DNA of 64,000 nt from JBFHRE01 sp041746105 (GCA_041746105.1 JBGTHP010000025.1:62001-126000), one strand, 5' to 3'. Shown: positions 8,734 to 17,442, numbered from the stretch's first letter. A program made the numbers and translations. Notes: generated by a model from the letters alone, not told the origin.

Positions 8734-8771
8734 TTGGCGGCGTCAGATCGTCGTCGTGTCACAATCCCGTC

Positions 8772-9227
8772 ATGCGAGCAGTTGCCCAGAGAGTCTCTTC
8801 GGCCAGGGTCGAGGTGGACGGTGTATCGGTAGGCGAAATCGGACCTGGACTCATGGTTCTGATTGCGGTGACCCATGCAGACTCGGAGGCCGATGCCAAC
8901 TTGTTGGCTTCAAAGATTGCGGGTCTCAGGGTGTTTCCCGACCAGGCTGGTCTCATGAACCTCTCCGTAGAAGAGTGCAACGGGGGAGTTCTGGTGGTGA
9001 GCCAGTTCACTCTCTACGGGGATGTGAGACGCGGACGCAGGCCTTCTTTCACGGCGGCGGCTCCACCCGAACAGGCTGAACCGCTGATCGGTGCGTTGTG
9101 CCGGCGGCTGCGCGAGACCGGCTTGAAGCTGGTCGAAGGGACGTTTGGCGCAAATATGCAGGTGACATTGACGAACGACGGACCTGTCACCGTGATCCTG
9201 GAGACGCGAGACGGTCAGATGATCTGA
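8772..9227 (+). CDS. dtd: D-aminoacyl-tRNA deacylase
   Basis: A 152-residue DTD enzyme, which removes D-amino acids wrongly attached to tRNA. The two active-site motifs are present: SQFTLYGD (77-84) and, near the C terminus, NDGPVT, with the Gly-cisPro pair used for chiral proofreading. The start at 8772 (MRAVAQRVSSARVEV) matches the family N terminus; an earlier in-frame ATG would add 28 residues foreign to the family. Its last 41 bases overlap the 3' end of the convergent plsY gene. Confidence 0.93.
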   Translation: MRAVAQRVSSARVEVDGVSVGEIGPGLMVLIAVTHADSEADANLLASKIAGLRVFPDQAGLMNLSVEECNGGVLVVSQFTLYGDVRRGRRPSFTAAAPPEQAEPLIGALCRRLRETGLKLVEGTFGANMQVTLTNDGPVTVILETRDGQMI

Positions 9228-9789
9228 CGTTGTGTCGTCGCAGGTTCACGACCTGTTTGGGGACGATGACGAGCAGAAGGCCCGTCACCAGAACCACCGG
9301 GCGGTCGGCGGCGGCTCCGCCCGAAATCGCCACACCGGCCACGGCGACGAGCCCACCCAGAGCAGCGAGAGGTGCCGACCGCATCGTGATTGCGATGGCC
9401 GTCGCCGCGGCCAATCCCGCCATGAGAGCGAGCGGCTGGAGAACTGCCAACACTCCGACCGTGATACCCAGTCCTTGCCCTCCTCGGAATCGATACCAAG
9501 GATTAAAAATGTTGCCCGAAACCGCGGCGATTGCTGAAATATTCGCCGCGTCCGGACCCCACCAACTCTTGGCGGCGAAGACGATCAACGCCCCCTTGGC
9601 CATCTCGACGATGAGCACCGCCACCCCCAGCCATTTGCCACCAACCCGCCGTGCGTGATTTGCCCCAGGGTTGCCACTGCCCTCTGATCGGAGATCAATT
9701 CGTTTCGCCTTGGCCAGGGCGTTGGCCGTCGGAATAGAGCCCAGTACATACGCCGCCACCACCAACCCGAGGAACTGGACCACGTTCAC
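9187..9789 (-). CDS. plsY: Glycerol-3-phosphate acyltransferase PlsY
   Basis: A 200-residue polytopic membrane enzyme that transfers the acyl group from acyl phosphate (made by PlsX) to glycerol 3-phosphate. Motif 1 GSIPTA (17-22), motif 2 EGSGNPGANHARRVGG (36-51) and motif 3 FRGGQGLGITVG (101-112) are clear. Motif 2 has Pro and Asn-His where common PlsY has Ile and Thr-Asn, so it is a divergent member. The GTG start overlaps the adnB stop (GTGA), placing it at the end of the DNA-repair operon. Its 3' end overlaps dtd by 41 bases. Confidence 0.85.
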   Translation of the reverse strand: MNVVQFLGLVVAAYVLGSIPTANALAKAKRIDLRSEGSGNPGANHARRVGGKWLGVAVLIVEMAKGALIVFAAKSWWGPDAANISAIAAVSGNIFNPWYRFRGGQGLGITVGVLAVLQPLALMAGLAAATAIAITMRSAPLAALGGLVAVAGVAISGGAAADRPVVLVTGLLLVIVPKQVVNLRRHNVRSSDRLASPGSR

Positions 9790-12700
9790 GACCGAAGAAA
9801 CTGTTGCCCGGCGTCACACACGGCGACAAAATCGCAATTGCCACAGCGCTCCCCGGGCATCGGTTCGAAGTCCCCATCGGTAATACCGTCGGCAAGAGCA
9901 ACCAGGTGGGTCTTTGCACGCTCGATCCATTCTGGTCCGGCGTCGTAGTTGACCTCGTGGAGTTGGTCGCCGCCGAGATATGCGAACGTGGCGCGTAGGC
10001 GCGACGGGTCGGTGTTGGGCCCGAGGAGATCGGTCGTGGCCGCCGCCACGACATATGCCTCGAGTTGGACAACTGCGACGTCATCTCGAGGCGGGAGTCC
10101 ACTCTTGAAATCGACTATCTCCCAGGCGTCTCCGGGATAGACGGCGTCGATCCGGCCTCGCGCCCAGACCGTGTCAGAGATGCGGAGCTCGAAAGGGGCT
10201 TCCACGAGATGTGGTTTGGCAGTTGCGAAACGACTCTCGAGGTAGACGCCAAAAGGATCGGAACCGACGGGGGTGTCGGGTGCGTCGTAGGCGTCGGTTT
10301 CGAGATCGGTGAGAGGGATGACGCCAAGGCTGTGAAGTTCGATCTGGCGGTGGATCGCGACCCCTCGACGTGCAGCCCGGCTCGGACGCCGAGGAAGTCG
10401 ATCCACCTCCGACCAGAAAAACCGTTGCGGGCACGCCGCGTAGGTGACGAGACCGGTGACGGAGGTATGGAGACGCTCGGTTGATTCATGTGATGGCGGT
10501 TGGGGGAGATCGAAGAGCCGCTGTTGGAAACCCAAAACCGCCTCGTCGAAAGCCGCTCCCACTCCCCGCTCTGCGGCCGCCGATCTCAACTGGTCGGGAT
10601 CCGCCAGCGCTTGTCGGAGAGCGCCCGCCCAACCGTCGGCGAACAGCGGATCGGGCGCCGAGGACCAATCTCCGAATTCACCGATTCGTTCTGGTCTTGG
10701 CGGCAGAGATTCGTCTGCGACCAGATCGGCCGTTTCCGCGATCGTCTCCCAGACTGCGCTGGGAACCGCCGGCTTCTGCGTGGTGACGGGATGGCCGTAC
10801 CAATGGGCCGCGGTGGCCGTCAGCAGGCGCTTTGCTCGCGTTACGCCGACATAGGCGAGTCGCCATTCCTGGGAATCATGGGAGGTCTTGAGCAGTTTGT
10901 GACGATTGGCATCTGTCATCTCCGCGGTGAGGGCAGGGAGGCTGGAGCGATCGAGTCGCCATTCGTACGGAACCGACTGCGCCTTACAGAACGGATCGTC
11001 GTAGCGGGCGATCGTTGGAAACGTGCGTTCGACCAGGGCAGGCAGGTAGACCGCATCCCATTCCAGGCCCTTGGCTCGATGAATCGTGATGAGGGTGACG
11101 GCGTCGGCAACGGCGATTCGTGCAACGTCGAGTTCTTCTGCAGGGTCGTTGGCCATGACCTCCAGGTAGTCGAGAAAGGCGCCCAGTGAAGGTCGTCCCT
11201 CCAAAGGGCTCCAACTCTCGGTCAGATCCAAGAACCGGTACAAGTTCAGACGGGCCGACATTCCGGCGGCATCGTCCATTGCTCCGATGTCGGACCAGGC
11301 TCCAGTGAGTTCCAACACGAGGCGTGACGTCTCGACGAGGGTGGCGCCCTGAGCGGCCGTCAACAGACGCCGGTAAATGGATCGGAATTGTTCCAACCGG
11401 GTTCTGGCATCCGGATCGAGGTCGAGCTTGTCGAGGTTGTCTATCGCTTCGATCACTCCATACGGAAGATCCTCGTCTTCCTGGCGTTTGATCCATTCTG
11501 CCGCCTTGGCCAGGTCGGCCAGGCCGAGGCGATAACGACCCCCGAGAAGAAGCCGTGCCGCCGAGGGTCCGTCTTCGGGTCGTTCGAGAATTCGAAGCCA
11601 GGAGTGGAGATCGATCACCTCGGGGACCGAAAGCAAACCACCGAGGTTCGCGACCTGGAAAGGGATTCCGTGACGGCTCAGCGCTTGATGCACGACCAGC
11701 ATGCTTCGGTTCTTTCTGAATAAGACTGCGATATCCGCAAGAGCAGTTCCGCGATCGTGTTGCTCCGAGATATCTCTCGCTATCCAATCGGCCTCTGCCA
11801 CCGCCGTCGCCAGACGAGCGACACGGATCTCTCCGGTCGGGGCATCCGGCAGCGCAACCAAACCTGCCCGGTTCTGCTGATCGATCTGCGATCGGATCCG
11901 ATTGGCGACGGAAACCACCTCCGGCGAGGAGCGCCGATTGAGCGTCAGGCCCAGGGTGGGTGTCGGAACTCCGTCGTCCGAAAAATGAGTAGGGAAAGAC
12001 CGGAAATTCTGGAGCGATGCTCCCCTCCATTCGTAGATGGTCTGGTCTTCGTCGCCCACGGCAAGGACGGGTTTGATACCCGCGAACAAGAGCCTCAACA
12101 GCTCACGTTGCGCAGGATCGGTGTCCTGGTATTCGTCGAGCACGACAGCCTCGAACCGAGATCTGATCACCTCAACGGCGGCGGGATGGTCGCTTGCGAT
12201 CATGTGCGCCTTGGAGATCAGATCGCCGTAGTCGACAATTCCAAGACGACGTTTTTCCTGGCGGTAAGCGTTGACTGCGTCCAGCATCCCCCTTCTCGTC
12301 GCTTCGACATCGCCGTCACCGGTCGACGCCGGGATCTCATCGATCAGATTGTTCGACAGATGCGACGCCAGCCCTAGAACGTATTCGATGGTTACCGGAG
12401 AGGTGATGTCGATTCCGGCGATCGGCTGGGATTGAAGGACTTCTCGCAACATCTGACGGCCAAACGTTGCTGTCACCAGCTTCGCCGAGCGCTCGACTCC
12501 GACCAGCGGGCCGAACTCGCGGAGGATTTCGGTTGCGAAACCGTGGTAGGTGTATACGGCGACCGACCGGTCGAGGGCCACATCCGGCCCAAGCGCCTCT
12601 TTCACTCGATCGGCGAGTTCGGCTGCTGCCTTGTTGGTGAACGTGATGCCAAGAATCGTTTCGGGTTCGAGGCCGTGGTCCTTGACCATTGCTGCCACTC

Positions 12701-12803
12701 TCAACGCAACGGTGGTGGTCTTTCCGGTTCCGGCCCCAGCCGAAACCCGAAGGCTTTTAAGCGGCGCGGTGATGACGGCGGCCTGCTCGGGAGTGGGTTT
12801 CAT
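9786..12803 (-). CDS. adnB: AdnB-like UvrD-family helicase-nuclease subunit
   Basis: A 1005-residue protein with an N-terminal superfamily 1 helicase and a C-terminal PD-(D/E)XK nuclease, as in mycobacterial AdnB, which with AdnA resects double-strand breaks. Helicase motifs: Walker A GAGTGKTT near residue 23, TFTNKAAAEL, the DEYQD box in VVLDEYQDTDPAQ, GDEDQTIYEWRGA and VTLITIHRAKGLEWD. Nuclease motif: WEIVDFKSG preceded by GRID. Cys987, Cys990 and Cys996 plus an earlier Cys in YAACPQRFFW form the usual Fe-S cluster set. The ATG overlaps the adnA stop as ATGA. Assignment as AdnB rather than RecB/AddA rests on the paired gene and the overall size. Confidence 0.85.
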   Translation of the reverse strand: MKPTPEQAAVITAPLKSLRVSAGAGTGKTTTVALRVAAMVKDHGLEPETILGITFTNKAAAELADRVKEALGPDVALDRSVAVYTYHGFATEILREFGPLVGVERSAKLVTATFGRQMLREVLQSQPIAGIDITSPVTIEYVLGLASHLSNNLIDEIPASTGDGDVEATRRGMLDAVNAYRQEKRRLGIVDYGDLISKAHMIASDHPAAVEVIRSRFEAVVLDEYQDTDPAQRELLRLLFAGIKPVLAVGDEDQTIYEWRGASLQNFRSFPTHFSDDGVPTPTLGLTLNRRSSPEVVSVANRIRSQIDQQNRAGLVALPDAPTGEIRVARLATAVAEADWIARDISEQHDRGTALADIAVLFRKNRSMLVVHQALSRHGIPFQVANLGGLLSVPEVIDLHSWLRILERPEDGPSAARLLLGGRYRLGLADLAKAAEWIKRQEDEDLPYGVIEAIDNLDKLDLDPDARTRLEQFRSIYRRLLTAAQGATLVETSRLVLELTGAWSDIGAMDDAAGMSARLNLYRFLDLTESWSPLEGRPSLGAFLDYLEVMANDPAEELDVARIAVADAVTLITIHRAKGLEWDAVYLPALVERTFPTIARYDDPFCKAQSVPYEWRLDRSSLPALTAEMTDANRHKLLKTSHDSQEWRLAYVGVTRAKRLLTATAAHWYGHPVTTQKPAVPSAVWETIAETADLVADESLPPRPERIGEFGDWSSAPDPLFADGWAGALRQALADPDQLRSAAAERGVGAAFDEAVLGFQQRLFDLPQPPSHESTERLHTSVTGLVTYAACPQRFFWSEVDRLPRRPSRAARRGVAIHRQIELHSLGVIPLTDLETDAYDAPDTPVGSDPFGVYLESRFATAKPHLVEAPFELRISDTVWARGRIDAVYPGDAWEIVDFKSGLPPRDDVAVVQLEAYVVAAATTDLLGPNTDPSRLRATFAYLGGDQLHEVNYDAGPEWIERAKTHLVALADGITDGDFEPMPGERCGNCDFVAVCDAGQQFLRS

Positions 12804-15766
12804 GACGTGAATGCCTCAGAGCCCTCTGGCCAAAGAGGGCAGACGAGCTTGACCACACAACGTTCACATTCGGCGCTCGCCACCGGTGACCAATCCTCTG
12901 CTTTGATGCCTCGTGCGATCTCGGCCAGCTGCGTTTGGACGACCTCCAGGTTTTTTGGGTCGAACTGTCTGCGAAAATCGACGAGGTTCGAGGCCGGAAA
13001 CCAAAACTCGGCATATTCGGGCGACCCGATCTCGTACAATGCAGGGTCGGCGCGCGCTGCCAGGAGATAAAAGCCGAGTTGAATCGAGACGGCCGCCGCT
13101 TGGGTTGATTGAGGCGTTTTCGACGTCTTGTGGTCGACGATGCGGAGAACCCCGGGTTCGGGCTGATCGATCCGGTCGGCTCTGCCTATCCACGACGTGC
13201 CGTCGACCTCCAACGACAAGCCGTATTCAACTTTGACCGGATGGTGCGCATCGGCAGGCCACTTGGCGATCAATCGCCGGAGTAACTCCCTGGCTTTCTC
13301 CTTTTGGGCGGCGTTGAGAACTGGGGATCCAAAGTCGGCATTTTCGGCCCAGACCTTTTCGAGAATCTCATCTGTGCCGGAGAAGTCGATCCCAGTGGAA
13401 ACTCCCTCCAGCTTCGGCCGTTCCATTTCTTCGAGAACGGCGTGCACCAGAGTCCCAAAATGGGCATAACTGGACGTGGCGTTACCTATCCCGAGCCGGC
13501 GCTCGAAAACATAGCGACGGGGACATTTCGCATAACTCTCCGCCTGGCTCGGCGACAGTTTCGGGCTGGGACCGATGATTCCGGTGTCACTTCCGCGAAC
13601 GAGGACCCCTGCGAACCTTGACGCCGGAAAAGACTGTGCAAGTACCACCGCGGAGGCCATTCGCCGCGCGGCTGTCTCGGCCGGGTCACCCAAAAGGCGT
13701 CGTAGCCACACCTCCAACTGGTGCAAGGTTGTGGGATTGTCCGGCTGGGGAGGAGGCGGGCCGATCTGGGTCCTGTCGGCAACCCCCGCCACGGCGACGA
13801 GGAAGCGGCTCGGCTTTCGATCTCCCTCGTCGATCCCTGCCGACGTCGCCGTCCAGATGACCCTCCTTCTCGCCCTGCACATCGCGGTGTAGGCCAGCCT
13901 CATCTCCTCCTGGACGCGAAAGCGGTTGATGGCGGCGGCCCCGACCTGGCCGTTGAGGCGATGGACTCCGAGGATCGAGTTTCCCCGTCTCAGGTCAGGG
14001 AAGACGGCATCGTCTGCGTCGGCGATAAAGACCGTATCGAATTCGAGGCCCTTGGCCTGGTGGAGGGTTGTGAGCGCCACCGTGTCCCGGCTTTGACGAA
14101 ACGAGATCAGAGGGGAAGCCTCGAAATCGTCCGACATCGTCGACTGCCAGAAGCTGTGAAGGCTGACAGAAGGGTCCCGGTCGCGCAGTCTCTCCAAAAC
14201 CTGAGCAAGCGACGTCCATGCCTGTCGAAAAGCCGACAACTCTGGTCGAAGGGAGAGCGGGGCCAGCAAACCGGTCCAGGCGCGCCAGAAGCCGTCGGCC
14301 GCGGAGTCCGACATCGCCCAGTCGGGGTCGGCCAACAGTGCGTGGAGACCCTCCTCGTCCGGCAACTCCCTTTGGAGGATCGAAAGCCAGGTTTCGCCGG
14401 TGCGTCGTCTTTGTCTGAAAATCTCTCGCTCCCTGGCCAATGGAAGTGAGAGGGTGGGACCCAGCAACAGCCTTCGTGCGGCCCTGTCCAACTCGGAGGA
14501 GAACCCCTCTGTGTCGTCCACGGCGAGATGGACGACGTCGAAGACCAGTTGCACGCCGGCGTGGTCGACCAGGCGCGCATCCGGCAGATCGTGGGGAATC
14601 CGGTGCCTGCCGAGGGCACGCGACAGTTCGGCGATGATCGTGCGTTTTGAGCGAACCAACACCGCCATCTCCGAATAGGGGATTCTCTCTATGAGATGCA
14701 TTCGAGCGATCTCCGAGGCGATCCAGTCGGCCTCTGCCGATGTCTGGTCGAACACGAAAGCCTCAACAGACCCTGCGTGCGGTGCAGGAGTGACCGGCCC
14801 CGCCGCACCGGGCAGCTCACCTTGTTCAGTTACGCCCACGGCGGCGACCAAGATTTCGGCGGGAACTCTGCGACTTGCCGTCAGGACGATCCGCCGGGCC
14901 GGACTTCCGTCAAGGGCTCTGAATTGTTCGGGGAACCGTTCGATATTGGCGAGGTCTGCACCGCGAAAGCTGTAAACCGATTGATATGGGTCGCCGGCGG
15001 CGGTGATATTTCGATGTCCGGCGCTGAGGGCGGAAAGGAACTCTGCCTGTGCCGGCGAAGTGTCCTGGAACTCGTCGGCCAGGACATAGCGAAACTGGTT
15101 TGCGAGCCGCTCGGAGACAGAAGGATCCGTCGCCGACTCGATCGCCGTGAGCAACAACTGGGCGTAGTCGAGCCTTTGAGTCTCAACCAGGGCTTCTTGA
15201 TAACGAAGCATGAATGCAGGAAGGGCCGCCCACTCCGGAATATGAAAAGCGGCCACCGCATCGGGATCGAGATTTCGTTCTGCACAACGCATCAAAAAAT
15301 CGGCGACGTCGGCTGCGATGGAAGGAGACTGCAAGATCGGGCGCAACTGGCTCGGCCAGTCGCCGGGCCGTTCCTCACCCATCAACCTGTGCACGAGGCC
15401 AACCTGCTCGGGGCCCGTCAAGAGTTCGAACTGCAAGTCGGGCCGGTAGGCCTCCAGCAGTCTGAGCGCGAGCGAGTGAAACGTCGAGCAACCGATCGAA
15501 GTGACAGACCGGTCGATTCCGGTCAGGATCCGACTTCTTGCGTCCGCAGCCGCCCTCCTCGAAAAAGTCAGCAACTGGATCTGATCGGCACGGGCACATC
15601 CAGAGTTGATCAGATGGATGACGCGTCGCACGAGAAACTCTGTTTTTCCCGAGCCAGGGCCACCCACGATCAATTGGGGCCCGTCGGTCGCCGCCAGTGC
15701 TTCGTCCCAGTCCGCGGTCGGGGGTGGGGTTTCAACGATCCCGGCTGTTGGGCGGGCATCTGACAT
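12800..15766 (-). CDS. adnA: AdnA-like UvrD-family helicase-nuclease subunit
   Basis: The 988-residue partner of AdnB. Walker A is GGPGSGKTEF near residue 35; LLTFSRRAAADA, the DEFQD box in VLADEFQDTSPAQ, GDPYQSVYSFRGAD and VALTTLHQAKGLEFD follow in helicase order. The C-terminal nuclease has GRADRID and IVDHKTSK, and Cys967, Cys970 and Cys976 with an earlier Cys in YAKCPRRYVF bind the expected Fe-S cluster. Both subunits thus keep intact motor and nuclease motifs, unlike systems where one half is inactive. No ribosome-binding site is visible. A small ORF lies 8 bases upstream. Confidence 0.85.
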   Translation of the reverse strand: MSDARPTAGIVETPPPTADWDEALAATDGPQLIVGGPGSGKTEFLVRRVIHLINSGCARADQIQLLTFSRRAAADARSRILTGIDRSVTSIGCSTFHSLALRLLEAYRPDLQFELLTGPEQVGLVHRLMGEERPGDWPSQLRPILQSPSIAADVADFLMRCAERNLDPDAVAAFHIPEWAALPAFMLRYQEALVETQRLDYAQLLLTAIESATDPSVSERLANQFRYVLADEFQDTSPAQAEFLSALSAGHRNITAAGDPYQSVYSFRGADLANIERFPEQFRALDGSPARRIVLTASRRVPAEILVAAVGVTEQGELPGAAGPVTPAPHAGSVEAFVFDQTSAEADWIASEIARMHLIERIPYSEMAVLVRSKRTIIAELSRALGRHRIPHDLPDARLVDHAGVQLVFDVVHLAVDDTEGFSSELDRAARRLLLGPTLSLPLAREREIFRQRRRTGETWLSILQRELPDEEGLHALLADPDWAMSDSAADGFWRAWTGLLAPLSLRPELSAFRQAWTSLAQVLERLRDRDPSVSLHSFWQSTMSDDFEASPLISFRQSRDTVALTTLHQAKGLEFDTVFIADADDAVFPDLRRGNSILGVHRLNGQVGAAAINRFRVQEEMRLAYTAMCRARRRVIWTATSAGIDEGDRKPSRFLVAVAGVADRTQIGPPPPQPDNPTTLHQLEVWLRRLLGDPAETAARRMASAVVLAQSFPASRFAGVLVRGSDTGIIGPSPKLSPSQAESYAKCPRRYVFERRLGIGNATSSYAHFGTLVHAVLEEMERPKLEGVSTGIDFSGTDEILEKVWAENADFGSPVLNAAQKEKARELLRRLIAKWPADAHHPVKVEYGLSLEVDGTSWIGRADRIDQPEPGVLRIVDHKTSKTPQSTQAAAVSIQLGFYLLAARADPALYEIGSPEYAEFWFPASNLVDFRRQFDPKNLEVVQTQLAEIARGIKAEDWSPVASAECERCVVKLVCPLWPEGSEAFTS

Positions 15767-15774
15767 TCTGGAAG

Positions 15775-15948
15775 TCAGGCCGCCCTGGAGAAATCGTGGC
15801 TACACCAGTCGGACTCGCCACCACCGCAGACGATGGTGAAATCGATTCCGCCGCCGGACAGCGCCGAAAACGCTTCTTCAAACACGTCTACCGGGCTAAG
15901 ACGGCTGCCATCCAACCGAGGTTCTGTTCTAAACGAAAATTTCTTCAT
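15775..15948 (-). CDS. Small hypothetical protein upstream of adnA
   Basis: A possible 57-residue protein starting MKKFSFRTEPRLDGSRLSP and ending DWCSHDFSRAA; no family recognised. In its favour: TACGGT lies exactly six bases before the ATG on the minus strand, the leaderless arrangement seen elsewhere in the window; it is co-directional with its neighbours; and its stop is only 8 bases from adnA. Against it: short, and no homologue I can name. An upstream in-frame start would add 24 residues but lacks the promoter. Confidence 0.45.
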   Translation of the reverse strand: MKKFSFRTEPRLDGSRLSPVDVFEEAFSALSGGGIDFTIVCGGGESDWCSHDFSRAA

Positions 15949-15960
15949 GTTGTCACCGTA
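15949..15960 (-). promoter_or_regulatory. -10 element before the small ORF and adnAB
   Basis: TACGGT on the minus strand (15960-15955) followed by six bases and an ATG. If real, it would drive the small ORF, adnA, adnB and plsY separately from the upstream nuclease gene. Confidence 0.4.
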
Positions 15961-16024
15961 TTCGACGGCTACGACAAAAACCCGTGCGCGCGACCGAAAC
16001 AATGGCGACGAATGACGCAAGCGC

Positions 16025-16810
16025 TCAAACGCCGCTGGCGATCAGCGCCGGTTCAGGCAACCAGGCAGGGCAGCGATCCATGAACGAACACCAGTTGCAG
16101 AGCGGACCAGGCCGGGGCGGGAACACTTCGGACTCGAGGGCTCGGTTGATGGCGGACCAGAGCGCCCTCAACTGTTTATCCATCCCGTCCAGCATCGACG
16201 CCTCGATGGGAAGGCGGTACAAGGTCGGACCCTGCAAATAGAGCAACCGCACCTCTTTTGGTGTTTCACTCGTGCGGCGCCTGATCAACAACGCATAGAT
16301 TTTGAGGGCGAAAAAGGAAGCCATCGCATACCGTTCCGGCGGAGCCTTGCCCGTCTTGTAATCGGTTATCACCAGGCCGCCGTCATCCTCTCGATGCATC
16401 CTGTCGAGAATGCCGCGAATCACAATGCCTTCCATGTCCTCGAGCATGTCGAGTTCGCGGTCGGTCGGTTCGAGCAGCGCGGGATCCTCCACCGCGAAAT
16501 AGTTGGCGAGCAAGCCCATACTCTCCACACCCCAGATGCGCTCCTCGTCGACCGATCCGAACAACTCGTGGTACTCATCGGTCGCCCGCAGTTCGGTCCA
16601 GGCCCCACGAAAGAGATCGTAGAGACGCTCTGGAATACGTTCCGACCTTGGCAAGTCGAACAATCTTTGAAGGGCGAGATGAGCGGTCGTGCCACGAGCC
16701 TGGCTCGGAGTCGTCGGTTCCGGCAGGCGATCAATCGCCCGAAATTTGAACAGCTGCGGGCAAATCTTGAAGTCGCCGGCGCGGCTCGGAGAAAGCGTTT
16801 CGAGGCTCAC
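16025..16810 (-). CDS. RecB-family PD-(D/E)XK exonuclease with Fe-S cluster
   Basis: A 261-residue stand-alone nuclease of the RecB/Cas4-like type. The catalytic core has an early GTTAHLAL (His), GILDRMH (Asp) and LVITDYKTGK (Asp-x-Lys). Cys17 with Cys238, Cys241 and Cys247 at the far C terminus match the four-cysteine Fe-S cluster shared with AddB and Cas4. Similar single-domain proteins occur in actinobacteria without CRISPR genes nearby, and no cas gene is present here. The GTG start follows TATAGT by six bases. It lies upstream of adnAB, suggesting a related role in end processing. Confidence 0.82.
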   Translation of the reverse strand: MSLETLSPSRAGDFKICPQLFKFRAIDRLPEPTTPSQARGTTAHLALQRLFDLPRSERIPERLYDLFRGAWTELRATDEYHELFGSVDEERIWGVESMGLLANYFAVEDPALLEPTDRELDMLEDMEGIVIRGILDRMHREDDGGLVITDYKTGKAPPERYAMASFFALKIYALLIRRRTSETPKEVRLLYLQGPTLYRLPIEASMLDGMDKQLRALWSAINRALESEVFPPRPGPLCNWCSFMDRCPAWLPEPALIASGV

Positions 16811-16822
16811 GAGGCCACTATA
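16811..16822 (-). promoter_or_regulatory. -10 element of the RecB-like nuclease gene (leaderless)
   Basis: TATAGT on the minus strand (16822-16817), the best -10 match in the window, followed by six bases and the GTG start. Confidence 0.6.
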
Positions 16823-16831
16823 CGGCGAGCT

Positions 16832-16849
16832 AATGACAGAAATGTCATT
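16832..16849. promoter_or_regulatory. Palindromic operator candidate AATGACA-N4-TGTCATT
   Basis: A perfect 7-bp inverted repeat with four central bases (GAAA on the plus strand). It begins ten bases upstream of the TATAGT -10 element, so it covers the place where a -35 would lie. Position and symmetry fit a dimeric regulator. It does not resemble the actinobacterial LexA box (GAAC-N4-GTTC type). Confidence 0.45.
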
Positions 16850-16860
16850 CGGAAACGCCT

Positions 16861-17123
16861 ATGAATTCAACGACCGCGAAAACAAACCCTGCCTCGCGAA
16901 ATCAAACCACCGTTTCAGCTTGACCGCGGACCCGGTCGCCTCTAATTTCACATTTACCGGGAAAGAGGGAAACCTCCAACCGGGAGTGGAGGAAGCCGCA
17001 AGGCGGAATCTGCGCCCGATCGAAAGGAAACGAGCGGCTTGCCGACCGTGACCTTCCGAGCGGTAGAGAGCCCCGAGAGGGAGACGGTTTCGGCCAGATC
17101 TTTCTCGGGGTTTCTCGCGTTGT
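16861..17123 (+). ncRNA. Structured-RNA-like element, short copy
   Basis: No credible protein gene lies here. The stretch starts with GAATTC (16863-16868) and a pair of CGCGAAA repeats (16875 and 16895). It contains GNRA-capped hairpins such as GAGG-GAAA-CCTC (16965-16976) and ends in GAGAGCCCCGAGAGGG (17066-17081), whose CCCCGAGA pairs with TCTCGGGG (17103-17110), followed by TTTCT. The same 5' features and 3' cassette recur in the longer element at 17522-18111. Shared ends, tetraloops and a terminator-like finish suggest an RNA gene on the plus strand; family not identified. Confidence 0.45.
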
Positions 17124-17129
17124 AACGGA

Positions 17130-17173
17130 TGACCACTTCTGGGGGGCGACCTGACCACTTCTGGGGGGCGACC
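17130..17173. repeat. Tandem duplication of a 22-base unit
   Basis: Two exact adjacent copies of a 22-base unit that begins TGACCACTTCTGGGG (17130-17151 and 17152-17173). The second copy runs into a hairpin CTGGGGG-GCGA-CCCCCAG (17161-17178) with a GNRA-type loop. Confidence 0.8.
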
Positions 17174-17442
17174 CCCAGACCCCCGGTCGGTGGTGACGGG
17201 GTGTGTTCGCGTGGTCGGGCCGATCTTTTGAGAGGTGGGGTCGGGGCCGTGGGGATCGCGTTGCGTGTTCGCGTGGTCGGCCGATCTTTGTTACGTGGAT
17301 GCGAGACGGTGGGGATCGCGTTGGGTGGTTCTGTTTCTTCTGGGGGGGCGACCCCCAGGCCCCCGGTCGGTGGTGACGGGGTGTGTTCGCGTGGTCGGGC
17401 CGATCTTTGTGAGGTGGGGTCGACGCGGTGGGGATCGCGTTG
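17159..17442. repeat. Hairpin-rich direct repeat array
   Basis: A block of about 70 bases (17159-17228) recurs nearly unchanged at 17338-17408; both copies start with the CTGGGGG/CCCCCAG hairpin. Within and after these blocks a unit of about 60 bases occurs three times (17203-17263, 17265-17323, 17383-17442). Each starts GTGTTCGCGTGGTCGG and ends GTGGGGATCGCGTTG, with a variable centre. A reading frame on the minus strand turns this into repeated Pro/Arg/His-rich peptide and is judged spurious. The array separates the two RNA-like elements. Function unknown. Confidence 0.75.

Noticed and set aside
16025..16810. Cas4 of a CRISPR locus
   Set aside because: The fold and cysteines are Cas4-like, but no cas gene and no regularly spaced repeats exist in the window; stand-alone RecB-like nucleases of this size are common in actinobacteria.
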